Of a DNA stretch of 64,000 nt, positions 41,791 through 50,382 are shown piece by piece. The stretch's first letter is position 1. Each line of letters starts with the position of its first letter. The position numbers were made by a program, and so were the translations under genes. This DNA comes from Mangrovihabitans endophyticus (GTDB lineage Bacteria; Actinomycetota; Actinomycetes; Mycobacteriales; Micromonosporaceae). Under the pieces are notes generated by a model. It was given only the letters and a program-made list of their open reading frames with translations, did no database searches and was not told where the DNA came from. The DNA is taken from positions 201,217 through 265,216 of the forward strand of contig NZ_BMMX01000003.1 of NCBI RefSeq assembly GCF_014646155.1. Direction: 5' to 3'.

Positions 41791-43089
41791 ATGAAATTTC
41801 GTGGCTTAGCTGCCGGCGTCTCCGCCCTCCTCGTCGTCGCCGGCCTCGCCGCCTGCGGCGGCGGTGACGACTCTGGCTCCGAGGGTGACGTCACCCTCAC
41901 CTATTGGGCCAGCAACCAGGGCGCGAGCTTGGACAACGACAAAGAGATCCTCACTCCTGAGCTGGAGAAGTTCACTCAGCAGACCGGGATCAAAATCAAC
42001 CTTGAGGTCGTGCCCTGGTCCGACCTCACCAACCGCACCCTGTCGGCCGCGGTCAGCGGACAGGGACCCGATGTCCTGAACATCGGCAACACCAACGCCG
42101 TCACCTTCCAGGCGACTGGCGGGTTCTATCCGTTCGACGACGCGGCGCTCGCCAAGATCGGCGGGAAGGACCACTTCGTCGACTCGGCGTTCGCGACCGC
42201 GGGCGCCCCCGGCAAGCCGCCCACGTCGATCCCGATCTACAGCCAGGTCTACGCGCTCTATTACAACAAGAAGATGTTCTCCGACGCCGGCCTGCAGCCA
42301 CCCCAGACGTGGGAGGACCTCGTCTCCGACGCGCAGAAGCTGACCGATCCGGCGAAGAAGAAGTGGGGCGTGGTCATCCCCGGCGCCACGGTGAACGCGA
42401 GCATGCACTTCTCGTTCATCTTCGGCCAGCAGAACGGCGGAGACGCCTTCGACGCGTCGGGTAAGCCGACCTTCACCACGCCGGGCATGGTGGCCGGCGT
42501 CAAGCAGTACGTGGATCTGATGTCGCGCTACCACGTGGTCAACCCGAGCGCGGCCCAGTACAGCGACTCCGCCCAGGCAGCCGGTGACTTCGCCCGCGGC
42601 GACGCGGCGATGTACTTCGCGCAGACCTCGGGCATCAATGTGCTGAAGCAGAACGGCATGGACCCCGAGCAGTACGGCATCGTGCCCATCCCGGCCCCGT
42701 CCGGAGGGAACGACATCGGCAGCTTCGTCGCCGGCACGAACATCTCGATCTTCAAGAACACCAAGCACCTGGACGCGGCGCTGCAGTTCGTGAAGTTCAT
42801 GACCAGCGACGCGGAGCAGGCCACGCTGAACAAGGCCTACACCTCGCTGCCGGCGGTCAAGGGGGTGTCCGCCTCGTTCACCGACGACCAGCAGAAGCTG
42901 GACACCTTCACCGACATCCTGGCCAACCGGGCCAAGCCACTGCCACTGGTCGCGGGTGTGCAGGCGTTCCAAGCCAACGTCGGAGGCGCGGTGGTGTCGC
43001 TGATCGCGAAGGCGGCGACCGGCGCGCAGGTCAGCGAGGCCGATGTGCGCAACGCGCTCGACCAGGCCCAGCAGAAGATGCCGGCGTAG
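41791..43089 (+). CDS. ABC transporter sugar-binding lipoprotein
   Basis: 432 residues. ATG 41791 follows AAGGGAG. Signal MKFRGLAAGVSALLVVAGLA with lipobox LAAC; the lipidated Cys is residue 22. The mature protein is a cluster-B solute-binding protein (TLTYWASNQG; YALYYNKKMFSDAGLQPPQT; AALQFVKFMTS). It is the first gene of a seven- to eight-gene operon with two permeases, a PfkB kinase, an aldolase and a DeoR regulator. It should deliver the sugar that the kinase and aldolase then process. No ATPase gene is present. Confidence 0.93.
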   Translation: MKFRGLAAGVSALLVVAGLAACGGGDDSGSEGDVTLTYWASNQGASLDNDKEILTPELEKFTQQTGIKINLEVVPWSDLTNRTLSAAVSGQGPDVLNIGNTNAVTFQATGGFYPFDDAALAKIGGKDHFVDSAFATAGAPGKPPTSIPIYSQVYALYYNKKMFSDAGLQPPQTWEDLVSDAQKLTDPAKKKWGVVIPGATVNASMHFSFIFGQQNGGDAFDASGKPTFTTPGMVAGVKQYVDLMSRYHVVNPSAAQYSDSAQAAGDFARGDAAMYFAQTSGINVLKQNGMDPEQYGIVPIPAPSGGNDIGSFVAGTNISIFKNTKHLDAALQFVKFMTSDAEQATLNKAYTSLPAVKGVSASFTDDQQKLDTFTDILANRAKPLPLVAGVQAFQANVGGAVVSLIAKAATGAQVSEADVRNALDQAQQKMPA

Positions 43090-43100
43090 GGAACACCACC

Positions 43101-44099
43101 ATGGCGACGACGCTGCCCGGCCGGGCCGCCGCGGGAAAGACCTCCCGCGGCGGGCCGGACCCGGCCACCCCACCAACCAAGGCACGGCGCAAGTGGTTGA
43201 GCTGGAAGCGCTCGACGCCGTACCTGCTGCTCGTGCCCGCAGCCGTGCTCGAACTGCTGATCCACGTGATCCCGATGGTTGTCGGGCTGTGGATGAGCTT
43301 CATCGAGCTGACCCAGTACTACATCACGAACTGGTCGGAGGCGCCCTGGAAGGGGCTCGGCAACTTCACGGTGGCGCTGGACTTCTCCGGCCCGCTGGGC
43401 CGGCAACTGCTTCGCTCGTTCGGTGTCACGCTCGGGTTCACCGTGCTGACCGTCGGCATCTCGTTCGGGCTCGGCCTGTGCGCCGCCCTCGCGCTGCAAC
43501 GCTTCGGGCGCGGGCGCGGGTTCATCCGCACGCTCTTCCTGACCCCGTACGCGCTTCCCGCGTACGCCGGGATCATCACCTGGAAGTTCATGCTGCAACG
43601 CGACAACGGCCTGGTGAATCAACTCATCACCAACGATCTGCACCTGACCGGGAACCGGCCGTTCTGGTTGATCGGCAGCAACGCCTTCGTGTCGGTGGTG
43701 GTCGTGGCGATCTGGCAGCAGTGGCCGTTCGCCTTCCTGATGACCATGGCGGGCATGCAGGTCATCCCGGACGAGGTCTATCAGGCCTCGTCGATCGACG
43801 GCGCGAGCACCTGGCAGCAGATCCGTCACGTCACGCTGGGCATGATGAAGCCGATCAACTCGGTGCTGTTGCTGCTGCTGTTCCTGTGGACGTTCCGGGA
43901 GTTCAACACCCCGTTCGTGTTGTTCGGGCCGACCCCGCCGGCGTCGGCCGACCTGCTGACCATCCATATCTATTCGAGTTCGTTCATCAACTGGAACTTC
44001 GGTCTCGGCTCCGCGATGTCGGCGCTGCTGATGTTGTTCCTGATCCTCGTCGCCGGGGGATGGGCGTTGTGGAACCGGAGGATCAGCCGCGATGCGTGA
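43101..44099 (+). CDS. ABC sugar permease, MalF type
   Basis: 332 residues with a long cytoplasmic N-terminus and six predicted membrane segments (first at LLLVPAAVLELLIHVIPMVV). EAA loop: YQASSIDGASTWQQIRHVTL. Starts 11 bp after the binding-protein gene and overlaps the next permease gene by 8 bp. Confidence 0.93.
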   Translation: MATTLPGRAAAGKTSRGGPDPATPPTKARRKWLSWKRSTPYLLLVPAAVLELLIHVIPMVVGLWMSFIELTQYYITNWSEAPWKGLGNFTVALDFSGPLGRQLLRSFGVTLGFTVLTVGISFGLGLCAALALQRFGRGRGFIRTLFLTPYALPAYAGIITWKFMLQRDNGLVNQLITNDLHLTGNRPFWLIGSNAFVSVVVVAIWQQWPFAFLMTMAGMQVIPDEVYQASSIDGASTWQQIRHVTLGMMKPINSVLLLLLFLWTFREFNTPFVLFGPTPPASADLLTIHIYSSSFINWNFGLGSAMSALLMLFLILVAGGWALWNRRISRDA

Positions 44100-44934
44100 G
44101 CAACTGTCGTTCCGGATCTTCCGGTGGGTCGTGCTGGTGCCGCTGGGCCTGTTCGTGGTGGTGCCGCTCTACACGATGATCATGTCGGCGCTGAAACCGT
44201 TGCGCGACGTGCAGGGCGCGTTCTCCTGGTGGCCGACCAGGCCGACGCTGCGCCCGTTCGTCGACATCTGGTCCACGGTGCCGCTGGCCAAGTACTTCGT
44301 GAACAGCCTCATCGTGACCAGCGTGGCGACGGTGTTCAGCGCGCTCATCGCGGTGTTCGCGTCGTACGCGATCTCCCGATACCGGTTCCGCGGCCGGGGC
44401 ACGTTCTCCGGGGTGGTGCTGTCCACCCAGATGTTTCCCGGCGTGCTGTTCCTGTTGCCGCTGTTCGTGGTGTTCGTCAACATCGACCGGACGCTCGGGT
44501 TCACCTTCCTCTATCAGACCCGGGTCGGGCTGATCCTCACCTATCTCACGTTCACCCTGCCGTTCTCGATCTGGATGCTGGCGAGCTATTTCGACGGCAT
44601 TCCCAAGGAACTCGACGAATGCGCGCGCGTCGACGGGGCGTCGGCGCTGGGTGCGTTGTTCCGCATCGTGCTGCCGACGGCCCGGCCGGGCATCATCGCG
44701 GTGGCCGTCTATTCGTTCATGACCGGTTGGGGCGAGATCCTGTTCGCCTCGCAGCTCACGAACGCGGACTCGCGCACCCTGTCGGTGGGCCTGCAGGCGT
44801 ACGCCACCGAGGCGAACGTGTACTGGAACCAGGTGATGGCCGCGGCGCTCGTGGTGAGCATCCCGATCGTCGCCGGGTTCCTGCTGTTGCAGCGTTACCT
44901 CGTCGCGGGCCTGACGGCGGGGGCGGTGAAGTAG
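44092..44934 (+). CDS. ABC sugar permease, MalG type
   Basis: 280 residues, six predicted membrane segments. EAA loop: DECARVDGASALGALFRIVL. It pairs with the preceding permease to form the channel. The PfkB kinase gene starts 4 bp after its stop codon. Confidence 0.93.
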   Translation: MREQLSFRIFRWVVLVPLGLFVVVPLYTMIMSALKPLRDVQGAFSWWPTRPTLRPFVDIWSTVPLAKYFVNSLIVTSVATVFSALIAVFASYAISRYRFRGRGTFSGVVLSTQMFPGVLFLLPLFVVFVNIDRTLGFTFLYQTRVGLILTYLTFTLPFSIWMLASYFDGIPKELDECARVDGASALGALFRIVLPTARPGIIAVAVYSFMTGWGEILFASQLTNADSRTLSVGLQAYATEANVYWNQVMAAALVVSIPIVAGFLLLQRYLVAGLTAGAVK

Positions 44935-44938
44935 ACCG

Positions 44939-45850
44939 GTGGACATCATCTGTGCCGGTGCGGTCACCGTGGACACCATCGCGGTGCTGGACCGCACGCC
45001 CGGCCCCGACGAGCGGGTGCTCGCCGAGGGATTCCTGGTGGCCGGTGGCGGCCCGGCCGCGACCGCGGCGGTGGCGGCGGCGCGGCTCGGCGCGTCGGTC
45101 GGCTTCTGCGGCGTCGTCGGTGACGACGAGGACGGTCGCCTCAGCCGGGAGCTGCTGGCGGCCGAGGGAGTGGACACCCGCTGGCTGGAGGTACGGCCGG
45201 GGGTCACCACGACCCGCAGCATGATCCTGGTGTCCCGGACCGACGGCACCCGCACGATCGTCACCACCGAGTCGGCGGCCCCGGCGCGAGTGCCGACCGG
45301 GGAGTCGAGGTGGCTGCACGTCGACCAGACCGGCTTCGCCGCCGCGCGTACCGCCCTGCGGGGCTCGGGCGGCGGGGCACGTCTCAGCGTGGACGGCGGA
45401 AACCCGGTCCCCGGGCTGGACCTGAGCCTGGTCGACCTGTACGCCCCGGCCCGGTCGGCGCTGGCCGCCGCATTCCCGGCCGCCGACGTCGCGGGCAGCA
45501 TGCGTGCCGCGTCCGAGGCCGGCGCCGGCGACGTGGTGGTGACCGCCGGGGCCGAGGGCAGCTTCCTCTGGCTGGACGGCGCGGCGCGGCACATGCCGGG
45601 AGTCGAGCCGCCCGAGATGGTCTCCACGATGGGCGCCGGGGACGTGTTCCACGGCGCGCTGCTCGCGGCGCTCGCAGGCGGGCGGACGTTGCCCGACGCC
45701 GCCCAGTGGGCCAACGCGGCGGCCGCCCTGTCCTGCCGGGCGGTCGACGGCCGCAGCGGCATCCCCGACGCGGCCACCACCACCGCATACCTGGCGAGCC
45801 GGCGCACCGCCGCTCTTCCCCTCGGCACTGCACGGAAGGACGACTCATGA
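44939..45850 (+). CDS. PfkB-family sugar kinase, related to YihV (sulfofructose kinase)
   Basis: 303 residues, GTG start. Ribokinase fold: GGGPAATAAVAAARLGA near the N-terminus matches E. coli YihV exactly at this segment, and MGAGDVFHGALLAAL holds the anion hole and the catalytic Asp (GAGD). RSGIPDA at the C-terminus also resembles YihV. Comparing with YihV from memory, Lys27 aligns with Arg here, but the sulfonate-contacting Asn109 and Arg138 positions appear replaced by Thr and by Asp/Gln. The kinase probably phosphorylates O-1 of a ketose. Whether that ketose carries a sulfonate is open. It overlaps the aldolase gene by 4 bp. Confidence 0.85.
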   Translation: MDIICAGAVTVDTIAVLDRTPGPDERVLAEGFLVAGGGPAATAAVAAARLGASVGFCGVVGDDEDGRLSRELLAAEGVDTRWLEVRPGVTTTRSMILVSRTDGTRTIVTTESAAPARVPTGESRWLHVDQTGFAAARTALRGSGGGARLSVDGGNPVPGLDLSLVDLYAPARSALAAAFPAADVAGSMRAASEAGAGDVVVTAGAEGSFLWLDGAARHMPGVEPPEMVSTMGAGDVFHGALLAALAGGRTLPDAAQWANAAAALSCRAVDGRSGIPDAATTTAYLASRRTAALPLGTARKDDS

Positions 45851-46746
45851 CTCTGAACCAGACGGCGGAGCAAGCCGGCGATCTGGTCGCGCCGCTCCGG
45901 TCACCCCAGGGCGGCTTCGCGATGCTCGCGCTCGACCAGCGCGCCTCGCTGCGGCGGATGTTCCCGGTCGTCGACGGACGTGAGGCGGATGACGATGCGC
46001 TGCGGTCGTTCAAGCAGACCGCCGCGCGCATCCTCACCCCGTACGCCTCGGCGGTGCTGCTCGACCGGCCGTACGCGGTCACCGAGCGCCGGCCCGAGGA
46101 GGTCGCGCCGGACTGTGCCTTGATCCTGGCGGCCGACGTGCTGCACCAGCCACCGGGCCAGCCGGTGCTGGACACCACGCTGGACACCGAGGTCACCGCG
46201 GCGTTCATCCGGCAGGTCGGTGCCGTGGCGATCAAGCTGCTGGTGATCTGGCGCCCGGACGGGCACGAGGAACGGCGCGCCGAGCTGGTGCGGTCGTTCC
46301 TGGCGGTGGCCCGGGAGGCGGGGGTGGCGAGCCTGGTCGAGGCGGTGTCGCAGCCGCGCATCGGCGAGACGTGGGACACCCCGGCGTCCCGGCAGCAGGC
46401 GGTGCTTGACGCGGCCCGGGAGATCGCGCCGCTCGGGGGCAGCGTCTACAAGGCTCAGGTCCCCGGGTATCTGCCCGGCGACGTCTCCGCGGTACGCGCG
46501 TTTGCGGAGACCCTGTCCGAGATCGTCGCGATGCCGTGGGTGGTCCTGTCCAACGGCGTTGAGCAGGACGACTTCGCCCCCGCGGTGCGGCAGGCATGTC
46601 TCGGCGGGGCGCACGGCTTCCTGGCCGGCCGGGCGATCTGGGCCGACACGGTGGCCGACCCGGACCCGGCGGGCGCGCTGGCCGGACGATCGACGCAGCG
46701 GCTGCGCGCATTGGCCGACATCGTGGCCGAGACGCGGAAACCGTAG
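45847..46746 (+). CDS. class I aldolase of the LacD/YihT (sulfofructose-1-phosphate aldolase) family
   Basis: 299 residues. The start GGFAMLALDQRASLRRMF, and the segments FKQTAARILTPYASAVLLD, KLLVIWRPDG, MPWVVLSNGV and GAHGFLAGRAIWADTV closely match E. coli YihT. The Schiff-base Lys is in GSVYKAQVPG, and the Arg of AGRAIW corresponds to YihT Arg253. Enzymes of this type cleave a ketose 1-phosphate (sulfofructose 1-phosphate in YihT, tagatose bisphosphate in LacD) into dihydroxyacetone phosphate and an aldehyde. It overlaps the YihV-like kinase gene (ATGA), so the two work in sequence. Confidence 0.88.
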   Translation: MTLNQTAEQAGDLVAPLRSPQGGFAMLALDQRASLRRMFPVVDGREADDDALRSFKQTAARILTPYASAVLLDRPYAVTERRPEEVAPDCALILAADVLHQPPGQPVLDTTLDTEVTAAFIRQVGAVAIKLLVIWRPDGHEERRAELVRSFLAVAREAGVASLVEAVSQPRIGETWDTPASRQQAVLDAAREIAPLGGSVYKAQVPGYLPGDVSAVRAFAETLSEIVAMPWVVLSNGVEQDDFAPAVRQACLGGAHGFLAGRAIWADTVADPDPAGALAGRSTQRLRALADIVAETRKP

Positions 46747-46780
46747 TGTTCCTCCGAACGGACGACTGGGAGTGCGGCGG

Positions 46781-47596
46781 GTGACCACGGTGGAAGACAA
46801 CTTCAGATATGGCTCGGCCCCCGAACGCCGGGACCGGATCGTGCAGTTCATCGCCGAACACGGCTACTGCACGATCCTTGAGCTGTCCCAGTCGTTCGAC
46901 GTGTCCGAGATGACCATCCGCAGGGACGTGCAGCGCCTGGCCGAGCAGGGCAAGGTGCGCAGCTTCCGGGGCGGCGTCGGCTCGCTGACCAAGAACGACA
47001 TCGAGGGCAGCGACTACCGGCTGCGCGACACGAAGATGGCCGACGCCAAACGTTCGATCGCGGAACGCGCGATCGAGCTGGTCCGGCCCGGTTCGGTGAT
47101 CGCGATCGACGCCGGCACGACCGGGCATCAGGTGGCCGAGCTGCTGCCGGCCGACCGGGGGTTGACGGTGGTGACCCACTCGTTCCCGGTGGTGTCTGGC
47201 CTGATCGGCAACGCCGGTGTGGACGTGATGTGCCTGGGCGGCATGCTGCACCAGGAATCGCTGTCGTTCGACGGCCCGTCGACGCTGGCCGCGATCGCGG
47301 GTCTGCGGGTGGAGACCTTCTTCCTCGCGGCGAGCGGCATCAGCGACCGGGGCACGTTCTGCGGCAACGGCTACGACGCGATCACCAAACGGGCCCTCAT
47401 CGAGGTCGCCGAGCAGGTCGTCCTGCTCGCCGACTCGTCGAAGTTCGCCAACTCGGCGATGGTGAAGATCTCCGGCTGGGACGTGGTGGACCGGATCGTC
47501 ATCGACGACGGGATCGCCGAGCCGCAGCGGCGGATGCTGGCCGATCAGGACGTCGACGTGGTCACTGTGCCCGCGCACGCGCTCACCGCCTCATGA
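46781..47596 (+). CDS. DeoR family transcriptional regulator
   Basis: 271 residues from GTG 46781 (GGGAG 8 bp upstream; in-frame GTG codons at 46772 and 46790 are alternatives). Winged helix: ERRDRIVQFIAEHGYCTILE and FDVSEMTIRRDVQRLAEQG. The C-terminal sugar-phosphate sensor has AIDAGTTGHQVAELL and VVLLADSSKFANSAMVKI. It probably senses a phosphorylated intermediate made by the adjacent kinase. The E. coli yih cluster is likewise controlled by a DeoR-type protein (YihW). Confidence 0.93.
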   Translation: MTTVEDNFRYGSAPERRDRIVQFIAEHGYCTILELSQSFDVSEMTIRRDVQRLAEQGKVRSFRGGVGSLTKNDIEGSDYRLRDTKMADAKRSIAERAIELVRPGSVIAIDAGTTGHQVAELLPADRGLTVVTHSFPVVSGLIGNAGVDVMCLGGMLHQESLSFDGPSTLAAIAGLRVETFFLAASGISDRGTFCGNGYDAITKRALIEVAEQVVLLADSSKFANSAMVKISGWDVVDRIVIDDGIAEPQRRMLADQDVDVVTVPAHALTAS

Positions 47597-48669
47597 GCGC
47601 GCGGCGGATCGCGGTCATCGCGGGCGACGGGATCGGGCCGGAGGTGGTGCCGGCGGCGATCGGCTGCCTCGACGCGGTCGCGGCGGCGCACGGATTCTCC
47701 CTCGACTGGACCGAGCTGCCCTGGGGATCGGCGTACTACCGGGCGCACGGACGGATGATGCCGCTCGACGGGCTCGACACCCTCGCCGGGCACGACGCGG
47801 TGTTCCTCGGCGCGGTCGGCGACCCGGGGATCCCCGACGTGGAGACGTTGTGGGGTCTGCTCATCCCGATCCGGCGCCGGTTCGACCAATACGTCAACCT
47901 CCGGCCGGTGCGCCGGCTGCCCGGCGTCCGCTCGCCGCTGGCCGGGACCGAACCGATCGACCTGGTGATCGTGCGGGAGAACACCGAGGGGGAGTACTCC
48001 GAGGTGGGCGGCCGGGTCTACCGGGGAAGGCCGGAGGAACTGGCGGTGCAGGAGGCGGTCTTCACCCGGCACGGCGTGACCCGGGTGGCGGCCTACGCCG
48101 CCGAGGTCGCGGCGGGGCGCCGGGGCGAACTGACCTCGGCGACCAAGAGCAACGGCATCGTGCACACCATGCCGTTCTGGGACGAGGTCGTCCGCGACAC
48201 CGTCGCCGGGGCGGGCGGCGTCCGCCTGCGCAGCGAGCTGATCGACGCGCTCGCGGCGAGCCTCGTGCTGCATCCCGAGCGGTACGACGTGATCGTCGCG
48301 TCCAACCTGTTCGGCGACATCCTCAGCGACCTGGCCGGCGCCGTGACCGGGTCGATCGGCTGCGCCCCGAGCGCCAACCTGAACCCGCCCGGCCGGCACC
48401 CGTCGATGTTCGAGCCGGTGCACGGCTCGGCGCCGGACATCGCCGGTCAGGGCGTCGCCAACCCGATCGGCCAGATCTGGAGCGGCGCGCTGATGTTTGA
48501 CGCGCTCGGCGAGCCGGCCGCCGCGCGGCACCTGGTGGCCGCGTTCGAGGCCGCGCTGGACGGCGGCGTGCGCACCCGTGACGTGGGCGGCACGGCCACC
48601 ACCACCGAGATGGCCGACGCGGTCCGAGCCCACATCGGCGCCCTCACCCCCTCGTACGTACCGGAGTAA
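47593..48669 (+). CDS. isocitrate/isopropylmalate-type dehydrogenase, tartrate/D-malate dehydrogenase-like
   Basis: 358 residues. Begins RRIAVIAGDGIGPEVVPAAI; ELPWGSAYYRAHGRMMP is the TtuC/DmlA signature rather than LeuB. Catalytic and metal residues lie in VRENTEGEYSEVGGR (substrate Arg and Tyr), SATKSNGI (catalytic Lys) and DVIVASNLFGDILSDLAG (metal Asp). Such enzymes oxidise a 2-hydroxy acid at C2 with NAD+ and release the beta-carboxylate as CO2. The ATGA overlap with deoR and the following ALDH gene suggest that its substrate arises from the aldolase/ALDH route. The actual substrate is not known. Confidence 0.88.
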   Translation: MSARRIAVIAGDGIGPEVVPAAIGCLDAVAAAHGFSLDWTELPWGSAYYRAHGRMMPLDGLDTLAGHDAVFLGAVGDPGIPDVETLWGLLIPIRRRFDQYVNLRPVRRLPGVRSPLAGTEPIDLVIVRENTEGEYSEVGGRVYRGRPEELAVQEAVFTRHGVTRVAAYAAEVAAGRRGELTSATKSNGIVHTMPFWDEVVRDTVAGAGGVRLRSELIDALAASLVLHPERYDVIVASNLFGDILSDLAGAVTGSIGCAPSANLNPPGRHPSMFEPVHGSAPDIAGQGVANPIGQIWSGALMFDALGEPAAARHLVAAFEAALDGGVRTRDVGGTATTTEMADAVRAHIGALTPSYVPE

Positions 48670-48673
48670 TCGC

Positions 48674-50077
48674 ATGCTCTTCATCGACGGTGACTGGCTC
48701 GACGACGGCGACGAGCGGCCGGTGCACGACCGCTGGACCGGTGACCGGATTGGCGCCGTGCGGCTCGGCACCGCCGAGCACGCGGCCCAGGCGGTCGATG
48801 CCGCCGCCGGTGCCCTGCGGACCGGTCTGCCCGTCCCGGAACGCGCCCGGGTGCTTGCCGAGACCGCCGGGCTGGTGACCGAGCGGGCCGCCGAGTTCGC
48901 CGCGCTGGTCACCGCGGAGACCGGCAAACCGATCGCCGCGTCCCGCGCCGAACTGGCCCGTGCGGCGCAGACACTAGGCTTCGCCGCCGCGGAGGCCCGG
49001 CGCATCACCGGCGAGGGGGTCGCGCTCGACGCGGTTCCGGCCGGGGCCGGCACGATCGCGCTGACCATCCCCGAGCCGCGCGGGGTGGTCGCCGCGGTGA
49101 CCCCGTTCAACTTCCCGGTCAACCTGGTGCTGCACAAGGTCGCCCCGGCCATCGCGGCCGGCTGCCCGGTGGTGCTGAAACCCTCGGAGAAGGCGGTGTT
49201 GCCGGCCGCGGCGCTGGTGCGCGCGTTCACCGATGCGGGGTTGCCGCCCGGCTGGCTCAACCTGGTGTGCGGCGAGCCGGCCGAGGTGGTCGACGCGTGG
49301 CTGGCCGACGACCGGGTCGCGGTGCTGAACTTCACCGGGTCAAGCCGGGTGGGCTGGCAGCTCAAGGCCCGCTCGCCGCGCAAGCTGCACATCCTGGAGC
49401 TGGGATCGGCGACGGCGATGGTGGTCACCGACCACGCGGACCTGGACCGGGCCGCCGCCGACGCGGTCACGGCCGCCCTCGGCAACTCCGGCCAGGCGTG
49501 CGTGTCGCTGCAACGGCTCTACGTCACCGCGGGCGTGCACGACGCGTTCGTGCAGCGGTTGACGACGGCCTTCCGGGAGGTGCGGCACGGCGATCCCGGG
49601 GACCCGGGCACGGTGGTCGGGCCGATGATCACGGAGTCGGCCACGGCCGCGCTGGCCAAGACCATCGCGGACGCGGTGAGCGCCGGGGCCACCGTGCTGG
49701 CCGGCGGTGAGGTGGTGGACGGCGTGCTGCCGCCGACCTTGCTGGCCGGGGTCGACCCGGAGGCCGCAGTGGTGTGTGAGGAGGCGTTCGGCCCGGTCCT
49801 GACGGTGTTGCCGGTGGCCGATCTGGAGGCCGCGATCGCGGCGGTGAACGCCTCCCGCTACGGGCTGAATACGGCGGTCCACACCGCCGACCTGGCTGAG
49901 GCGATGACCTTCGCCCGGCGCGCGCAGTCCGGCACGGTGCTGGTGAACATGCCGCCGTCGTTCCGGGCCGACCACATGCCGTACGGCGGGGTGAAGGAAT
50001 CGGGGCAGGGCACCGAGGGCGTCGGGTACGCCGTACGGGAGATGCAGCACCACAAACTGGTGGCGTTCCATGGATGA
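48674..50077 (+). CDS. aldehyde dehydrogenase, lactaldehyde dehydrogenase-like
   Basis: 467 residues. VAAVTPFNFPVNLVLHKVAP and GCPVVLKPSEKA form the NAD site. FTGSSRVG, the catalytic Glu in LHILELGSA and the nucleophile Cys in NSGQACVSLQR are present. The glycine after ELG is Ser here. Length, and the C-terminal MPYGGVKESGQGTEGV, are closest to lactaldehyde- and sulfolactaldehyde-type dehydrogenases. It fits oxidation of the aldehyde released by the YihT-like aldolase to a lactate-type acid. It is the last catabolic gene of the plus-strand operon before the toxin-antitoxin pair. Confidence 0.9.
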   Translation: MLFIDGDWLDDGDERPVHDRWTGDRIGAVRLGTAEHAAQAVDAAAGALRTGLPVPERARVLAETAGLVTERAAEFAALVTAETGKPIAASRAELARAAQTLGFAAAEARRITGEGVALDAVPAGAGTIALTIPEPRGVVAAVTPFNFPVNLVLHKVAPAIAAGCPVVLKPSEKAVLPAAALVRAFTDAGLPPGWLNLVCGEPAEVVDAWLADDRVAVLNFTGSSRVGWQLKARSPRKLHILELGSATAMVVTDHADLDRAAADAVTAALGNSGQACVSLQRLYVTAGVHDAFVQRLTTAFREVRHGDPGDPGTVVGPMITESATAALAKTIADAVSAGATVLAGGEVVDGVLPPTLLAGVDPEAAVVCEEAFGPVLTVLPVADLEAAIAAVNASRYGLNTAVHTADLAEAMTFARRAQSGTVLVNMPPSFRADHMPYGGVKESGQGTEGVGYAVREMQHHKLVAFHG

Positions 50078-50107
50078 CCACGGGCGATCCCGACCGGCGC
50101 TGCCTTT

Positions 50108-50123
50108 GTAGCACCTGTGCTAC
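50108..50123. promoter_or_regulatory. perfect palindrome GTAGCACCTGTGCTAC in front of vapBC
   Basis: 7+2+7 perfect palindrome, 10 bp before the antitoxin start codon. This is the expected place for the antitoxin/toxin complex to bind and autorepress. Confidence 0.65.
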
Positions 50124-50133
50124 CTTTTGGGCT

Positions 50134-50382
50134 ATGGGTGAGATCGGGCTGCGTGAGATGCGCCAGAACGCCAGTGAGCTGGTCCGGCGTGCCGAGGCCG
50201 GCGAGCGCGTGACGATCACTGTCGCCGGCCGTCCGGCGGCGGTCCTGGGTCCCGTCAGCCCTCGCACCTGGCGGCACTGGGACGAACTCGACGGCATCTT
50301 CGACCAGCCGACCGATCCCGACTGGGCCGCCGACAGGGATCTGCTGGACGGCCAGGTCGTCGACCCCTGGGCGCAACGGTGA
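50134..50382 (+). CDS. type II antitoxin, Phd/YefM (VapB) family
   Basis: 82 residues from ATG 50134. MGEIGLREMRQNASELVRRA and GERVTITVAGRPAAVLGPV are the Phd/YefM DNA-binding N-terminus. The C-terminal half, rich in Asp and Trp (WDELDGIFDQPTDPDWAAD), should wrap the toxin. It overlaps the PIN toxin gene by 4 bp. Confidence 0.93.
   Translation: MGEIGLREMRQNASELVRRAEAGERVTITVAGRPAAVLGPVSPRTWRHWDELDGIFDQPTDPDWAADRDLLDGQVVDPWAQR

Noticed and set aside
44939..46746. Firm assignment of the kinase/aldolase pair to sulfoquinovose degradation.
   Set aside because: Family similarity is strong, but signature partner genes (isomerase, sulfoquinovosidase) are missing and the recalled sulfonate-binding residues of the kinase are only partly conserved. 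Kept as a hypothesis instead.
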